Assembly: GCF_003049735.1 (NCBI RefSeq)
Contig: NZ_PIRM01000001.1
Coordinates: 682,001 to 746,000, forward strand
DNA from: Campylobacter concisus
Lineage (GTDB): Bacteria; Campylobacterota; Campylobacteria; Campylobacterales; Campylobacteraceae
DNA: 64,000 nucleotides
Direction: 5' to 3'
Shown: piece by piece, positions 18,929 to 28,799 of the stretch
Numbering within the stretch: position 1 is the first letter of the stretch
Layout of the letters: the number at the start of each line of letters is the position of its first letter
Notes under the pieces: generated by a model
The model's input: only the letters and a program-made list of their open reading frames with translations
What the model was told of the DNA's origin: nothing
The model's database searches: none
Program-made: the position numbers and the translations under genes

Positions 18929-19416
18929 AGCACTTTATCCCTAAAAAGAACGATAGCAAGGATACTTTCAAATGCTATAAAAAATAGATATTCAGACGAA
19001 AGTGTTAAATTTTGCTCATTTAAAACGTAAGCAAATAGATTATTTACAAGAAATGTTAAAGTGTATCCAGCTGCTACAAAGATGATAAGTAGGCAGTTTC
19101 GCCACTTCATCGTGGTATATAGCCAGTCTAGAATAAAATTATAAAAAAGCAAAAATGCAATAATCGTTGAAAAAAGATGAAATCCATGAATTTGCTCAGC
19201 AAATATTATAAAAATTATCGCAAAGTACCAATTGTGCTTAAACTCGTCGTATTGCTTTTGTTTTCTTGAATACTCCAAAATCATATAAGTAAAAAAAATA
19301 CCAATGAATGGCGGCAAGAAACCAAATTGCGTAGTTGCGATCTCATATGAGAATAAAAAAACAGCCCACCAAAATTCTTTAAAAATTTTAATATCTAAGC
19401 TGCTTATGGTTTGCAT
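18925..19416 (-). CDS. MreD-like integral membrane protein
   Basis: A 163-residue, very hydrophobic protein with about five membrane segments. It lies between engB and mrdA, as in C. jejuni (Cj0651 position). Size, topology and the mrdA neighbour suggest an MreD-type elongasome subunit, but no diagnostic motif was recognised, so this is inference. The ATG at 19416, just past the engB stop, is preferred; an ATG six codons earlier inside engB is also possible. Confidence 0.75.
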   Translation of the reverse strand: MQTISSLDIKIFKEFWWAVFLFSYEIATTQFGFLPPFIGIFFTYMILEYSRKQKQYDEFKHNWYFAIIFIIFAEQIHGFHLFSTIIAFLLFYNFILDWLYTTMKWRNCLLIIFVAAGYTLTFLVNNLFAYVLNEQNLTLSSEYLFFIAFESILAIVLFRDKVL

Positions 19417-19417
19417 T

Positions 19418-20032
19418 TTATCTACCAAGAGCATTATTTATGATGGCTTCTCTAGCCTTTTCGATACCACTTTTATTAAGAGTTGAGACCAAGATACCAC
19501 TTGGGTCAAATTTCATTACCGCACTCTTTTGGCTTTGATTTAGCTTATCGCTTTTTGTATATAAATTTAAAATTTTCTGATCAGCTCTTAAAAAGCTTTT
19601 TAGATAAGCATCCACATTTACGTCTATATCTAAATCAAAATGCCTAGCATCAATTAGATGTATAAAAAGTCTAATGTCGCTTCTAAATTTCAAAAACTCA
19701 TCTAAATTTTTACGCCATTCATCATGCTTTGACTTTGCCACTTTTGCATAGCCAAAGCCTGGCAAATCAACCAAAATAAGCTTAAATTTATCTTTTTCTT
19801 CCTGCTCATCTTTTTGCTCACAAAACTCAGCCTCAAAAAAATTTATAAGCTGAGTTTTGCCTGGAGTTGATGAGCTCTTGGCTAGATTTTTTTGATTTAC
19901 AAGTGTATTTATGAGGCTGCTTTTACCAACATTTGATCTGCCTAAAAAGACAACTTCGCTTGTTACGAAGCTTGGAGCCTCTTTTATACTTGGACTTGAT
20001 GTGATAAATTTAGCACCTAGTGGCCTTATCAC
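19418..20032 (-). CDS. engB: Ribosome biogenesis GTPase EngB/YsxC
   Basis: A 204-residue GTPase needed for large-subunit assembly. G1 is GRSNVGKSSL (about 31-40), the G2 threonine lies in SSTPGKTQ, G3 is DLPGFGYAK, and G4 is TKSDK. Its N-terminus overlaps the lptA stop by four bases. Confidence 0.95.
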   Translation of the reverse strand: MIRPLGAKFITSSPSIKEAPSFVTSEVVFLGRSNVGKSSLINTLVNQKNLAKSSSTPGKTQLINFFEAEFCEQKDEQEEKDKFKLILVDLPGFGYAKVAKSKHDEWRKNLDEFLKFRSDIRLFIHLIDARHFDLDIDVNVDAYLKSFLRADQKILNLYTKSDKLNQSQKSAVMKFDPSGILVSTLNKSGIEKAREAIINNALGR

Positions 20033-20505
20033 TTATCTTTTTCCTCTACCTGGAAGATAAACTTAACAGGCTTTTTTTCATCACTATTTACACTATATGT
20101 GCCATCTTTTTGATTAACAACTATCTTTTCACCATAAACATTCTTATCAGTTTCTACTTCATGCAAATAGCCATTTCCACTAACAGTATATATCTGTTTT
20201 GCTGGCTCGTATGTAAGAGTATTGCCTTTGCCGTCGTAGTGCTTATCTTTTATAAAAATTTTTGCTCTAGCATTACCAGTAGCTACATATTTTACAGGTT
20301 GGCGTTTTTTGTCAAAATAGACGACCACTTTGTCTGCCTTAAGCTCATCAAATGAGCCCTTTTTGATATTTACATTACCTATAAATTCACTAGTTTGCTT
20401 ATTCTCATCTGCAAAAAAATCATTTGATGTGATTTCAACTTGCTCTGCATTTAAAAATGTAAAACCCAATATCACCGCTAAAATCGCTGATCTTCCTCTA
20501 CCCAT
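20029..20505 (-). CDS. lptA: LPS export periplasmic protein LptA (OstA-like)
   Basis: A 158-residue periplasmic bridge protein that carries lipopolysaccharide or lipooligosaccharide from LptC to the outer membrane. It has a signal peptide (ILAVILGFTFLNA, about 8-20) and an OstA-N repeat domain with EFIGNVNIKKGSFDELKAD, VKYVATGNAR and YEPAKQIYTVSGNG. Its ATG lies within the end of lptC, and its stop overlaps engB. Confidence 0.9.
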   Translation of the reverse strand: MGRGRSAILAVILGFTFLNAEQVEITSNDFFADENKQTSEFIGNVNIKKGSFDELKADKVVVYFDKKRQPVKYVATGNARAKIFIKDKHYDGKGNTLTYEPAKQIYTVSGNGYLHEVETDKNVYGEKIVVNQKDGTYSVNSDEKKPVKFIFQVEEKDK

Positions 20506-21005
20506 GCCCTTAACCCTTTTACCTGCGTTTGTTTTTTGCCAAGATCATAGCTTCCACTCTCACCCAGTGCCTTATCATTATTTCTTATGAGCGTGAAATT
20601 TGCTTCAGATCTTACTATTTTTGTTTTTGTTCCATATGTCACTTCGTCACTTATAAATCTCAAACTATCGTTGTTTTCATAGTTCGCATTCTTTTGAAAA
20701 ATGATTTCGTCATTTTGTGAGATTGCTTTGTCTGAGCTTAAAAAATGTTTTAAATTTCCTCTTAAAATTTTTGCTTTAAAACTCAAAAATTCATCTTTAT
20801 CATTGTATCTATTTAGCTCATCAGCCTCGTAGACTCCGCTTATTTTCGTGGAATTTATCTCATAATCTATCACATCATTTATTTGCATATTTGATATCTT
20901 TGTATCGATCTTTAAAACATTTGCAAGGTATGGATCTTGAGCTGCCAAAAATATCATCACGACACTAAAAATAGCCACGACGAAGTAGAAAATTTTTACA
21001 ACCAA
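20478..21005 (-). CDS. lptC: LPS export protein LptC
   Basis: A 175-residue bitopic membrane protein with an N-terminal helix (about 4-22) and an OstA/LptC-like periplasmic beta domain. Sequence similarity in this family is weak, so the call rests on topology, size and position directly before lptA. The start is TTG, overlapping the kdsC end; no ATG is available. Confidence 0.82.
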   Translation of the reverse strand: MVVKIFYFVVAIFSVVMIFLAAQDPYLANVLKIDTKISNMQINDVIDYEINSTKISGVYEADELNRYNDKDEFLSFKAKILRGNLKHFLSSDKAISQNDEIIFQKNANYENNDSLRFISDEVTYGTKTKIVRSEANFTLIRNNDKALGESGSYDLGKKQTQVKGLRAWVEEDQRF

Positions 21006-21484
21006 CGCTTAGACCACTCGTCATATAAATTTTCTGATTTTATAATAAGCTCAATCATCTCTCTAACCGCGCCATTGCCACCTTTGTGCTTTAGTTTTGT
21101 CTTTACATCAAGCTCTTTTATCGCGTCTTTTGGCTTAAAGCTCCAAGCAACTGCATTTAAAATTTTATAGTCATTGTAGTCATCGCCGATAGCTGCTGCG
21201 TTTTTAAAGCTAAGCCCTTCAAATTTTAATATCTCACTCGCCACTTCAAATTTATCACCAACACCTTGATAGACGTGATTTATCTTTAGATCTTCAGCCC
21301 TTCGCTCAACGATGGCTGACTTTCTGCCAGTGATGATAGCCACCTTTTTGCCGAGCTTTAGCCAGCTCTCTATCGCGTAGCCATCTTTTACATCAAAAAA
21401 TTTAAGCTCTTCACCGTTTGCATTGTAGATGATCTTGCCATCAGTCAGGCACCCATCAATATCTAAAAAAATAATCTCTATCAT
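20996..21484 (-). CDS. kdsC: 3-deoxy-manno-octulosonate-8-phosphatase KdsC
   Basis: A HAD-family phosphatase of 162 residues that makes KDO for lipid A inner core. It has FLDIDGCLTDG with the nucleophilic Asp (about 7-17), the IITGRKSAIV motif, and GDDYNDYKIL for metal binding. The cap domain is absent, as in all KdsC proteins. It lies between hisB and lptC in one overlapping operon. Confidence 0.93.
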   Translation of the reverse strand: MIEIIFLDIDGCLTDGKIIYNANGEELKFFDVKDGYAIESWLKLGKKVAIITGRKSAIVERRAEDLKINHVYQGVGDKFEVASEILKFEGLSFKNAAAIGDDYNDYKILNAVAWSFKPKDAIKELDVKTKLKHKGGNGAVREMIELIIKSENLYDEWSKRWL

Positions 21485-22068
21485 AAAACACCCTTTGTAC
21501 TTGGCGTACCTATCCTTGCGTTTTTAGCAAGTGCTCTACGAAGTGCTACGGCAAATGATTTAAACGTTGCTTCGATGATGTGGTGAGTGTTTTTACCGCG
21601 AATTTGATTTAAATGAAGCGTGATACCAGAATTTATAGCAACTGCCCTAAAAAACTCCTCCACAAGCTCAGTGTCAAACTCCCCTACTTTGGCGTTTTCA
21701 TTAAAATTTTCATAGACAAGATAGGCCCTGTTGCTAAGATCTAACGCACAAAAAACAGCCGCCTCATCCATAACAACGCTTGCCTCGCCAAATCTCTCAA
21801 CGCCACTTAAAGGATACAAGGCCTCTTTTAAAAGCTGACCCAAAACTATGCCAACATCCTCAACGCTGTGGTGAAAATCCACATGCGTGTCGCCCTTGCA
21901 TGAAATTTCAAGATCAAGCAAAGAGTGCTTGGTAAATGCCTCAAGCATATGGTCAAAAAAACCTATTCCAGTGCTTATTTTTGCAACTCCTGAGCCGTAA
22001 ATTTTAAGCTTCATTGAGATTTGTGTCTCTTTTGTATTTCTAGTTAGCTCTAAAATTTCTTCTCTCAT
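21481..22068 (-). CDS. hisB: Imidazoleglycerol-phosphate dehydratase HisB
   Basis: Sixth step of histidine biosynthesis. The 195 residues show the metal-binding histidine motifs FFDHML, DVDFHHSVEDVG-type (HVDFHHSVEDV) and THHIIEATFKS. It is monofunctional, without the phosphatase domain found in enterics. It sits between rlpA and kdsC, a location I do not recall from C. jejuni. Confidence 0.95.
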   Translation of the reverse strand: MREEILELTRNTKETQISMKLKIYGSGVAKISTGIGFFDHMLEAFTKHSLLDLEISCKGDTHVDFHHSVEDVGIVLGQLLKEALYPLSGVERFGEASVVMDEAAVFCALDLSNRAYLVYENFNENAKVGEFDTELVEEFFRAVAINSGITLHLNQIRGKNTHHIIEATFKSFAVALRRALAKNARIGTPSTKGVL

Positions 22069-22071
22069 ACC

Positions 22072-22929
22072 CTAACCTCTTACTATAAATGCACCTTGGA
22101 ATTTACCGCTTCTTGCATAATCTCTAGCCTCGTCCTCACTTCTAAAGCCATTTAGAAATACTCTATAAATGGTAGATCCATCTATAGTAAATGTCTTAAC
22201 TACCGACTTATAGCCATCTATGCTTTGATGCTCTCTTTGATATCTGTTTGCGCCCTCAAGGTTTTTAAATGAGCCAATTTGCACCATAAAATCTCCACCT
22301 ACGACTCGTTGCTCTGACGAAATAATAATGCCTCCAGTTGGAGCTGTCGGAGAGACTGGATTTGGCACTTTTATGCCGGTACTTGTCGGTTTTGCTTGAG
22401 TATTAATGCTTGCAATAGCATTTATATCTTCATTAAAGCCTATGACTTCCATACTGACTGGAGCCGTGCCTGTACCGATAATATCAAGTTTAGTTGCAGC
22501 TGCCTTTGAAAGGTCTAAAACTCTATCAGCCACAAAAGGTCCACGATCATTTACGCGAACAATGACGCTTTTTTGATTTCTTAAATTTGTTACTTTAAGG
22601 ATCGTATTCATCGGCAAAGTTTTGTGTGCTGCAGTCATGTTGTACATATTATAAATTTCGCCGTTTGAGGTTGTTTTGCCATGAAAATTTGGACCATACC
22701 AGCTTGCCGTACCACTTGCCTTATCACCAACGCTTACAACGGTTGGGTAGTATGTTTTGCCATTTATCGTGTAAGGTCTCATTGTTGCTTTTTGGATAGA
22801 AGCTGAATTGTTGCCCTTTACATTAGTTGGGCCACTTGGTGTAAATGGTGCCCCGCTCCAAGAGCAACCAGTAACTAGAAGAGTAAAACTTAGTCCTATA
22901 TAAAATTTTAGGCTCTTATGGTATGACAA
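22072..22929 (-). CDS. rlpA: RlpA-family septal lytic transglycosylase lipoprotein
   Basis: An outer-membrane lipoprotein of about 285 residues. The lipobox LLVTGCSW is followed by a double-psi beta barrel RlpA domain (GTASWYGPNFHGKTTSNGE, then VRVNDRGPFV with the catalytic Asp) and a C-terminal SPOR domain (FMVQIGSFKNLEGANRY). TTG at 22929 is preferred because GGAG lies six bases upstream; an ATG five codons earlier lacks a ribosome site. It overlaps the end of mltD. Confidence 0.9.
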   Translation of the reverse strand: MSYHKSLKFYIGLSFTLLVTGCSWSGAPFTPSGPTNVKGNNSASIQKATMRPYTINGKTYYPTVVSVGDKASGTASWYGPNFHGKTTSNGEIYNMYNMTAAHKTLPMNTILKVTNLRNQKSVIVRVNDRGPFVADRVLDLSKAAATKLDIIGTGTAPVSMEVIGFNEDINAIASINTQAKPTSTGIKVPNPVSPTAPTGGIIISSEQRVVGGDFMVQIGSFKNLEGANRYQREHQSIDGYKSVVKTFTIDGSTIYRVFLNGFRSEDEARDYARSGKFQGAFIVRG

Positions 22930-24127
22930 TATTTGCTCCAACATTTAAATTTGAACTAGCAAAAGAATTTGCATCTTTTAAATCTTTTTCGCTCACATTA
23001 AATTTTTTAGATAAAGAAGCTATCGTATCACCAGTTTGGACTATATAGTTTTGAGATTTATTTTGTGCGGAAAATGGAATAATTAGTTTTTGATTATAGC
23101 TTACGGCATTTGTGCTAAGTTCGTTGTAGTCCTTGATCGCTCTATGGCTAACACCTGTTTTTTTAGAGATAGAAAGTAATGTTTCGCCTTTTTTTACGAC
23201 ATAGGCATAAAAATTATTTTTGCCATTAAATGGCTTGAAATTTTCTGCAAAAAGCTGTTTTTTGTTTTCAGGGATATAAACATAATAATCTTTTAGAGTT
23301 GGCGGAGTAAATACAAATTTTAAATGCGGGTTGTTATTTTTCATCTTTTTTGTACTAAGACCGATACTATCGCCTATTTGAGCCAAATTTGTACCGCCAG
23401 GTACTTTTACTTTTACAAGCTTTAGTCCTCCGTTTATGTTCAATAAAGATGAATCTTTAGACATCAAGAAGTCTGCGTCTTTTGCGGTATATGCTGCTCT
23501 TAAAATTTTGATAACAAAATTTCTAGTTTCGGCTGGAAGGTATTTTTTCTCTGCGTCAAGAAGCGTTACAAGGTCATCTGTGCCAGCTTTTTGTATGGCT
23601 CTTTTTAAGGCTCCATCGCCACAGTTATAGGCCATAGCTGCTAGATACCACTTGCCAAATTGATTTTTAAGCGACTTTAGATAATTTGTTGCTGCAATAG
23701 TAGACTCTACTGGATCTTTTCTCTCATCGACATACTGTCCTACCTTTAGACCATGCAGTCTAGCCGTTTGTTCCATAAACTGCCACATGCCAGTAGCTTT
23801 TGCGTTTGAGACTGTGTGATTTGAAAAGCCTGATTCTATCATGGCTAGATAAAAGAATGACTCAGGTACGCCGGATTTTTTGATCTGCTCTTTTACCATC
23901 GGTATATACATATAACCATTTTTTAGAGATTCTGTAAATGTTTCAAGTTGTGATTGTTTGATACCTTGCCTCATCTTTGCATAGTGAGAAGTCTTCATAA
24001 AGCTAGCGTCAATATCCAGCTCTTTTAAAATTTTTACCTGAGTGTCGTATGAGCTTTTTTCAGGTGTATTTGCTAGTAGCAAGGTACTACATGCAAACAT
24101 TAAAAATATTTTAAGCATTGCTTTCAT
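22916..24127 (-). CDS. mltD: Membrane-bound lytic murein transglycosylase D
   Basis: A 403-residue periplasmic transglycosylase with a signal peptide (residues 1-19) and an SLT domain with catalytic Glu in AMIESGFSNHTVS, ATGMWQFM and AAMAYNCG. Two LysM peptidoglycan-binding modules follow at about 312-355 (VVKKGETLLSISKKTGVS) and 362-403 (IVQTGDTIASLSKKF). It probably works with RlpA encoded next to it during septum remodelling. Confidence 0.93.
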   Translation of the reverse strand: MKAMLKIFLMFACSTLLLANTPEKSSYDTQVKILKELDIDASFMKTSHYAKMRQGIKQSQLETFTESLKNGYMYIPMVKEQIKKSGVPESFFYLAMIESGFSNHTVSNAKATGMWQFMEQTARLHGLKVGQYVDERKDPVESTIAATNYLKSLKNQFGKWYLAAMAYNCGDGALKRAIQKAGTDDLVTLLDAEKKYLPAETRNFVIKILRAAYTAKDADFLMSKDSSLLNINGGLKLVKVKVPGGTNLAQIGDSIGLSTKKMKNNNPHLKFVFTPPTLKDYYVYIPENKKQLFAENFKPFNGKNNFYAYVVKKGETLLSISKKTGVSHRAIKDYNELSTNAVSYNQKLIIPFSAQNKSQNYIVQTGDTIASLSKKFNVSEKDLKDANSFASSNLNVGANIVIP

Positions 24128-24152
24128 TTCTATCCTTTTTTCGTGTCAAAAC

Positions 24153-24172
24153 TTAAGATGCTAGCATCTTAA
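24153..24172. repeat. Perfect 20-bp palindrome downstream of tatD
   Basis: TTAAGATGCTAGCATCTTAA lies in the 65-base gap between tatD and mltD, with both genes on the minus strand. As RNA it would be an eight-pair stem with a CUAG loop. It could end the nadK-recN-cbrR-tatD transcript or be an operator for mltD. No clean T-tract follows, so its role is open. Confidence 0.6.
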
Positions 24173-24192
24173 ACAAGCACAATGCCCAAATT

Positions 24193-24978
24193 TCAGACAA
24201 AGCACTTAAACAACCTTTTGGCATTATTTGAAGTTTTTTCACAAACAACTTCAAACTCAAGGTTTAAAATTTCAGCTATCTTTTTAGCAACAAATGTCGT
24301 AAACGCCGGCTCATTTCTCTTGCCGCGATTTGGTTCCGGCGTGAGATAAGGAGCGTCAGTTTCAATAACTATCCTATCAAATGGGATTTTTGGCAAAATT
24401 TCGACTAAATTTTTAGCATTTTTAAATGTTAAAACACCGCCTATGCCAAAGTAAAAATTCCCAAATTTACAAAGCTCTAAAAGAAGTGGCGAAGCATTAT
24501 AACAGTGCAAAATCGCTCCAGCTTCAAGCTTTGGTGCATACTCTTTTAAGATATTAAAAGAGTCCTCATTAGCCTCCCTAATGTGAAGAATAACGGGTTT
24601 TTTTAACTCAACAGCCAAATCAAGTTGAGCTAAAAAAATACGTTTTTGATCCTCTTTTTCTTTTATCTTTTCATTTTCATCTTTTGGCAAGCGAAAGTAG
24701 TCAAGACCGCATTCACCAATCGCCACACACTTTTCATCTTTAGCAAAATTTCTTAAAATTTCAATGCTAAAACTCTCTTTATCATATGGATGAACTCCAG
24801 CGGCAAAGAAAATGTCAGAATTTTCACGCGCTATTTTAGCCGCTTTTGGTAAATCATTGATATCAGCTCCCGGGATAATAAAGCCTTTTAGCCCTAAATT
24901 TCTAGCTTCGTCTAAAATTTTATCAAGGTCAGGATCATAAACTTTACTATCCAAATGACAATGTGTATCTATAATCAT
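24193..24978 (-). CDS. tatD: TatD-family metal-dependent hydrolase
   Basis: A 261-residue TIM-barrel DNase-like enzyme. The metal ligands are DTHCHLD (residues 3-9), the glutamate in GECGLDYF, the VILHIREA and AILHCYNA histidines, and ETDAPYLTPEP. Relatives act in DNA repair and degradation. The ATG overlaps the stop of the response regulator gene. Confidence 0.93.
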   Translation of the reverse strand: MIIDTHCHLDSKVYDPDLDKILDEARNLGLKGFIIPGADINDLPKAAKIARENSDIFFAAGVHPYDKESFSIEILRNFAKDEKCVAIGECGLDYFRLPKDENEKIKEKEDQKRIFLAQLDLAVELKKPVILHIREANEDSFNILKEYAPKLEAGAILHCYNASPLLLELCKFGNFYFGIGGVLTFKNAKNLVEILPKIPFDRIVIETDAPYLTPEPNRGKRNEPAFTTFVAKKIAEILNLEFEVVCEKTSNNAKRLFKCFV

Positions 24979-26231
24979 AAAACTATTTCTACTCTGTTTC
25001 TACCATTTTCTTTTGCGGTGTAAAGCGCTGAATCGCAAGCCTCAAGCATATCGTCTATCTCGCAATGCCCATTGCCAAAAGATACACCTATTGATATAGT
25101 AACTTTTACTTTTTCCTTTTTTATAGTTACTTTATTTTCAGCTACTTTGGCTCGTAAATTTACAAAAAATTTAACAGCTTCTTCTTTATTTATCTTTTTA
25201 AGGACAACGCAAAATTCTTCGCCACCAAATCTAGCAACGATATCGCTTCCTTTTGTATTATCATTTAAAATTTTTGCGATTGATTTTAGTACCTTATCTC
25301 CGCCATCATGGCCATATTTATCATTTATTTTCTTAAAATAATCAACATCAATCATTGCAAAAGCGTAAGGCTCATTAGTCTCTTCAGCTACATGAACATA
25401 CTCTTCTACGTCAGAATAAAAAAATCTTCTATTATAAACTCCTGTTAAGAAGTCGCGATTTGCAAAATTTGCTATCTTGTTTATATTTTCCATAGCTTCG
25501 ATCGTATTATTAACACGACATATTAGCTCTTCTTTTGAAAATGGTTTTGCTATAAAATCGCTCGCACCATTTTTTAAAAATATTGATGCGTCAGTCTTTT
25601 CGCTAGGAGATGTCATAACGATTACGCCAAGACTATTTTTATCTTTTTCTTTTCTAACCTCTTTTAAAACTTCAAGGCCATCTTTTACTGGCATTCTATA
25701 ATCGGTTATTATAAGATTTATATCAGGATTATCCGCAAAATAGCTCATTGCCTCTTCGCCGTGAGCTGCGGCCAAAACCTTAAACTGAAGGCTAGTTAAT
25801 ATCTTTTTTATCATATTTCTAAAAGGGAGCGAGTCTTCAACAACCAAAACCTTGTATTGTCTATTTTTGCTCAGTCTATTTATCATTTGAAAGATATAGT
25901 TGATATCATCCATATTTCCTTTATAAACATAATCAACAATATCTTTATTTATAAAATTTTGCCTTGTTTCATCATCAATGCTACCTGTTAAAACAATAGC
26001 CGAAAGCCCTTTGGAAAGTGCATAATCAACGATCTCTCCATTTGGAGCATCTGGCAAATTTAAATCCAAAATAGTCATAAAATAATCTTTGTCATGCTCG
26101 CTAATTAACGTCTTAGCCTCGGCAAAACTGTATGCGACATCAATTGTCATGTCATCGATAGTCTTTTCCATTTGCATAACAATCAGCTTTGCTAACGCCT
26201 TATTATCATCAACTACAAGGATTCTTTCCAT
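24975..26231 (-). CDS. cbrR: CbrR-like response regulator: REC-REC-GGDEF
   Basis: A 418-residue protein with two receiver domains. The first spans about 3-118 with the phospho-Asp in LDLNLPDAP, the second about 126-245 with TDYRMPVKDG. A diguanylate cyclase domain ends the protein (about 255-418), with an intact active site ARFGGEEFCVV. The inhibitory I-site that is normally RxxD reads KGSD here. In C. jejuni the orthologue CbrR contributes to bile resistance. It sits between recN and tatD as there. Confidence 0.92.
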   Translation of the reverse strand: MERILVVDDNKALAKLIVMQMEKTIDDMTIDVAYSFAEAKTLISEHDKDYFMTILDLNLPDAPNGEIVDYALSKGLSAIVLTGSIDDETRQNFINKDIVDYVYKGNMDDINYIFQMINRLSKNRQYKVLVVEDSLPFRNMIKKILTSLQFKVLAAAHGEEAMSYFADNPDINLIITDYRMPVKDGLEVLKEVRKEKDKNSLGVIVMTSPSEKTDASIFLKNGASDFIAKPFSKEELICRVNNTIEAMENINKIANFANRDFLTGVYNRRFFYSDVEEYVHVAEETNEPYAFAMIDVDYFKKINDKYGHDGGDKVLKSIAKILNDNTKGSDIVARFGGEEFCVVLKKINKEEAVKFFVNLRAKVAENKVTIKKEKVKVTISIGVSFGNGHCEIDDMLEACDSALYTAKENGRNRVEIVL

Positions 26232-26318
26232 ATTATTCCTACAAAAATTTTATCAAATTAGTGACGATTTTATCAAATAAATTTATTTATAAAGCTTAAA
26301 TTAATAATTTAAATTAAG

Positions 26319-27839
26319 CTACTTTAAAAGCCCTTTAGCAAAATTTATCGCCTCTTCGCTTATATGCTCGCCACTTATCATACGTGCAAGCTCATTTACA
26401 CGCTCCTCCTTATCAAGCTCTCTTACGACCGAGTTTTCCCCGTGACGCTCTACCAAAAAGTGTGAATTTGCCTTTGAGCTAAGCTGTGGCTGATGTGAAA
26501 TGGCAAAAATTTGATAAAAATTTGCAAGCTTAAGCAAGACATTTGCGATGCTCATCGCCTCTTTTCCACTTAAATTTGCATCTATTTCATCAAGTATGAT
26601 GACATCACCGCCCGTTTTTGTGATCTCACTAGAGGCAGCTATGAAGGCCAGCCTTAGGCGGTTTAGCTCGCCCGAGCTTAAATTTTTAAGTGAGGTCTCA
26701 TTTAAATTTAGACAAATCTCATCAACGCCCAAAATATCAAGCTTTTTAGCTTCAATACTCAGCGCAATATCTGGCATATAAAGCTCTTTTAAATATGAAT
26801 TTATCATACTCTCAAGCTCTTTTAAATTTACGCCTCTTGCCTTGCTCAAAATGCCAGCCAGCTCATTTGCCTTTTTGCTTAAAATTTCAAATTTCTTCTC
26901 AAGCTCACTCTTTTCAAAGCTTAAATTTTCATATCTGGCAAGCTCTTTTTCCTTTTTATTAAGCGCTTCTAATGCCTCTTCCTCGCTGCCATACCTTCTA
27001 ATGATGGCATTAAGAGCTTCTATTCTATCAAGCACACTCTCCACGTCGATATCGTCAAGCTCCTCCATATTTAGGCTATCTCTTGCGACCCTTAGCTCAT
27101 TCATCGCATCTTCAAAAAAGCCGTTGTCAAGGTCGCTGATATTTAGCGCCTCATTTACGCTGTGCTCTAGCTCAAATATCCGCTCAGCCCTAGCCCACGC
27201 CTCATTTATCTTATCCTTTTTACTAAGCCTTTTTTTAGTCTCCATAAGTTCTTCGAACTCGCCTTTTTTAGGGCCTACGCTTCTTATCTTCTCGATCTCA
27301 AAACTAGCAAGCTCTTTTAGCTCCTCGACCTTTTTCTCTTCCTCTTTGATAGTGGCTAGCTCTTTTGAAATTTTAGAAAATTCCAAAAATGCCTCTTCAA
27401 ATTCCTGCTTTATCTCTTTAAATTTCTCATTTTTTGAAATTTCAAGCCTATCAAGCAAATTTAGAAATTTCTCATTTTCAAACTCGTTTGCCTCTTTTGC
27501 CGAGAGATATTTGATGTGCTCGCGCGCCACTTGGGCTAAATTTTTCTTTGAGATGGCTTGTTGGTTTATAAAATATCTCGTGCTCTTATCTTTTAAAAGC
27601 TTGAAAATATTGACCTCTTCGTTTTCTATGCCAAACTCATCAAGATCAAATTTATGCTCCACGTCAGCTTCTATCAGCCTTGCCTCGCTATCTTTTAGCC
27701 CAAAAACTGCCATTATAGCGCTCATTAGCACAGATTTACCAGCACCACTAACACCCGTAAATACGCTAAGACCCTCTTTGAAATTTAGCTCGACATTTTT
27801 AAAATTTAGATAATCTTTAATCAAAATTCGATCAATCAT
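26319..27839 (-). CDS. recN: DNA repair protein RecN
   Basis: An SMC-like ATPase of 506 residues acting in double-strand break repair. It has Walker [12 protein letters not shown] (about 29-39), two long coiled-coil arms rich in Glu and Lys, the signature [12 protein letters not shown] and Walker [15 protein letters not shown]. The antisense strand keeps a long Ser-rich open frame, an effect of codon bias. The ATG overlaps the nadK stop. Confidence 0.95.
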   Translation of the reverse strand: MIDRILIKDYLNFKNVELNFKEGLSVFTGVSGAGKSVLMSAIMAVFGLKDSEARLIEADVEHKFDLDEFGIENEEVNIFKLLKDKSTRYFINQQAISKKNLAQVAREHIKYLSAKEANEFENEKFLNLLDRLEISKNEKFKEIKQEFEEAFLEFSKISKELATIKEEEKKVEELKELASFEIEKIRSVGPKKGEFEELMETKKRLSKKDKINEAWARAERIFELEHSVNEALNISDLDNGFFEDAMNELRVARDSLNMEELDDIDVESVLDRIEALNAIIRRYGSEEEALEALNKKEKELARYENLSFEKSELEKKFEILSKKANELAGILSKARGVNLKELESMINSYLKELYMPDIALSIEAKKLDILGVDEICLNLNETSLKNLSSGELNRLRLAFIAASSEITKTGGDVIILDEIDANLSGKEAMSIANVLLKLANFYQIFAISHQPQLSSKANSHFLVERHGENSVVRELDKEERVNELARMISGEHISEEAINFAKGLLK

Positions 27840-28707
27840 TATAACCCCAGTGAAGTTTCTCTTTTAAAATTTGAAAATAATCCCTACCAATATGACGTAT
27901 CAGTCTCGCTTTTTTGTTGCTCAAACTCATGCTGACGGCTGAAATTTTACTCATATCAAACCTATCTTGCCCATCAAGTACCAAAATCGCATCACTATTT
28001 GTTTTAAATTTAACCGTGTGATTTTTAGTAAGCACGACTGGACGCTGCGTGAGCGAGTGCGAGCAGATAGGAGTTACTGTAAAAACCTCGCTTAATGGAT
28101 AGATAATAGGGCCATTTGCGCTCATGTTATATGCCGTTGTTCCAGCAGGTGTCGCCACTATAACGCCGTCTCCAAAATATGAATTAAAATATTTTTCATT
28201 TAAAAGTGCTTCGATGTGCGTCATTGAGCCACCATTTTTACTAACAATAACTGCATCATTAAATGCTATCTTTTGCTCGGTTTTACCATCATTTTTGTGA
28301 AGCGTCACATCAAGCATAAAAGGCATTTCTACCTCAAATTTACCATCAAAAAAGTCTTTAAAAAATTTCTCACTCTCATTAATCATTATGTCGGTTAGAA
28401 ATCCAAGTCTACCAGCGTGTATGCCAAGGACAAGTGGCGAGATGTGAGCTAGCTTTCTACAAGTTGAAATGATCGTGCCATCTCCGCCAAGAGTGATCAA
28501 AAATTCGCACTCTTTGGCTAATTTTATAAGCTCAAAACCATTTTTTTCTATACGCTTAGCACAATTTTTTTCAAGCAAAATTTCTGCGTTATACTTTTTT
28601 AAAATTTTTTCTAATTTTTCTAAATCTTGCCTAAATAATGGATAATCTTTAGCAATAAGTCCTACTTTTTTTGTGCAAAAAGTATTAAATTTTTGTTCAT
28701 TTTTCAT
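27832..28707 (-). CDS. nadK: NAD kinase
   Basis: Phosphorylates NAD to NADP. The 291 residues contain the GGDGT active-site motif ([11 protein letters not shown]), the LGFLTD segment and [16 protein letters not shown]. The frame is open 27 codons further upstream, but the ATG at 28707 lies just past the aspS promoter region and gives the normal length. Confidence 0.95.
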   Translation of the reverse strand: MKNEQKFNTFCTKKVGLIAKDYPLFRQDLEKLEKILKKYNAEILLEKNCAKRIEKNGFELIKLAKECEFLITLGGDGTIISTCRKLAHISPLVLGIHAGRLGFLTDIMINESEKFFKDFFDGKFEVEMPFMLDVTLHKNDGKTEQKIAFNDAVIVSKNGGSMTHIEALLNEKYFNSYFGDGVIVATPAGTTAYNMSANGPIIYPLSEVFTVTPICSHSLTQRPVVLTKNHTVKFKTNSDAILVLDGQDRFDMSKISAVSMSLSNKKARLIRHIGRDYFQILKEKLHWGYND

Positions 28708-28763
28708 GTAAATGATTGTAACATATTTTATTTTAACAAAGCTTTTCAAAAGAAAAAAGCGAT

Positions 28764-28769
28764 TATAAT
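28764..28769 (+). promoter_or_regulatory. -10 box of aspS
   Basis: TATAAT is placed 30 bases upstream of the aspS ATG in the nadK/aspS divergent gap; AAGGAG follows at about 28789-28795. Confidence 0.6.
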
Positions 28770-28799
28770 TGCCTAAAAAACATTGCAAAGGAGCATTTT

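Noticed and set aside
26842..27813. Long open frame of 323 codons on the plus strand, antisense to recN
   Set aside because: Ser/Phe/Leu-rich translation without domains, caused by codon bias of the Glu/Lys-rich coiled-coil gene on the other strand; RecN is intact.
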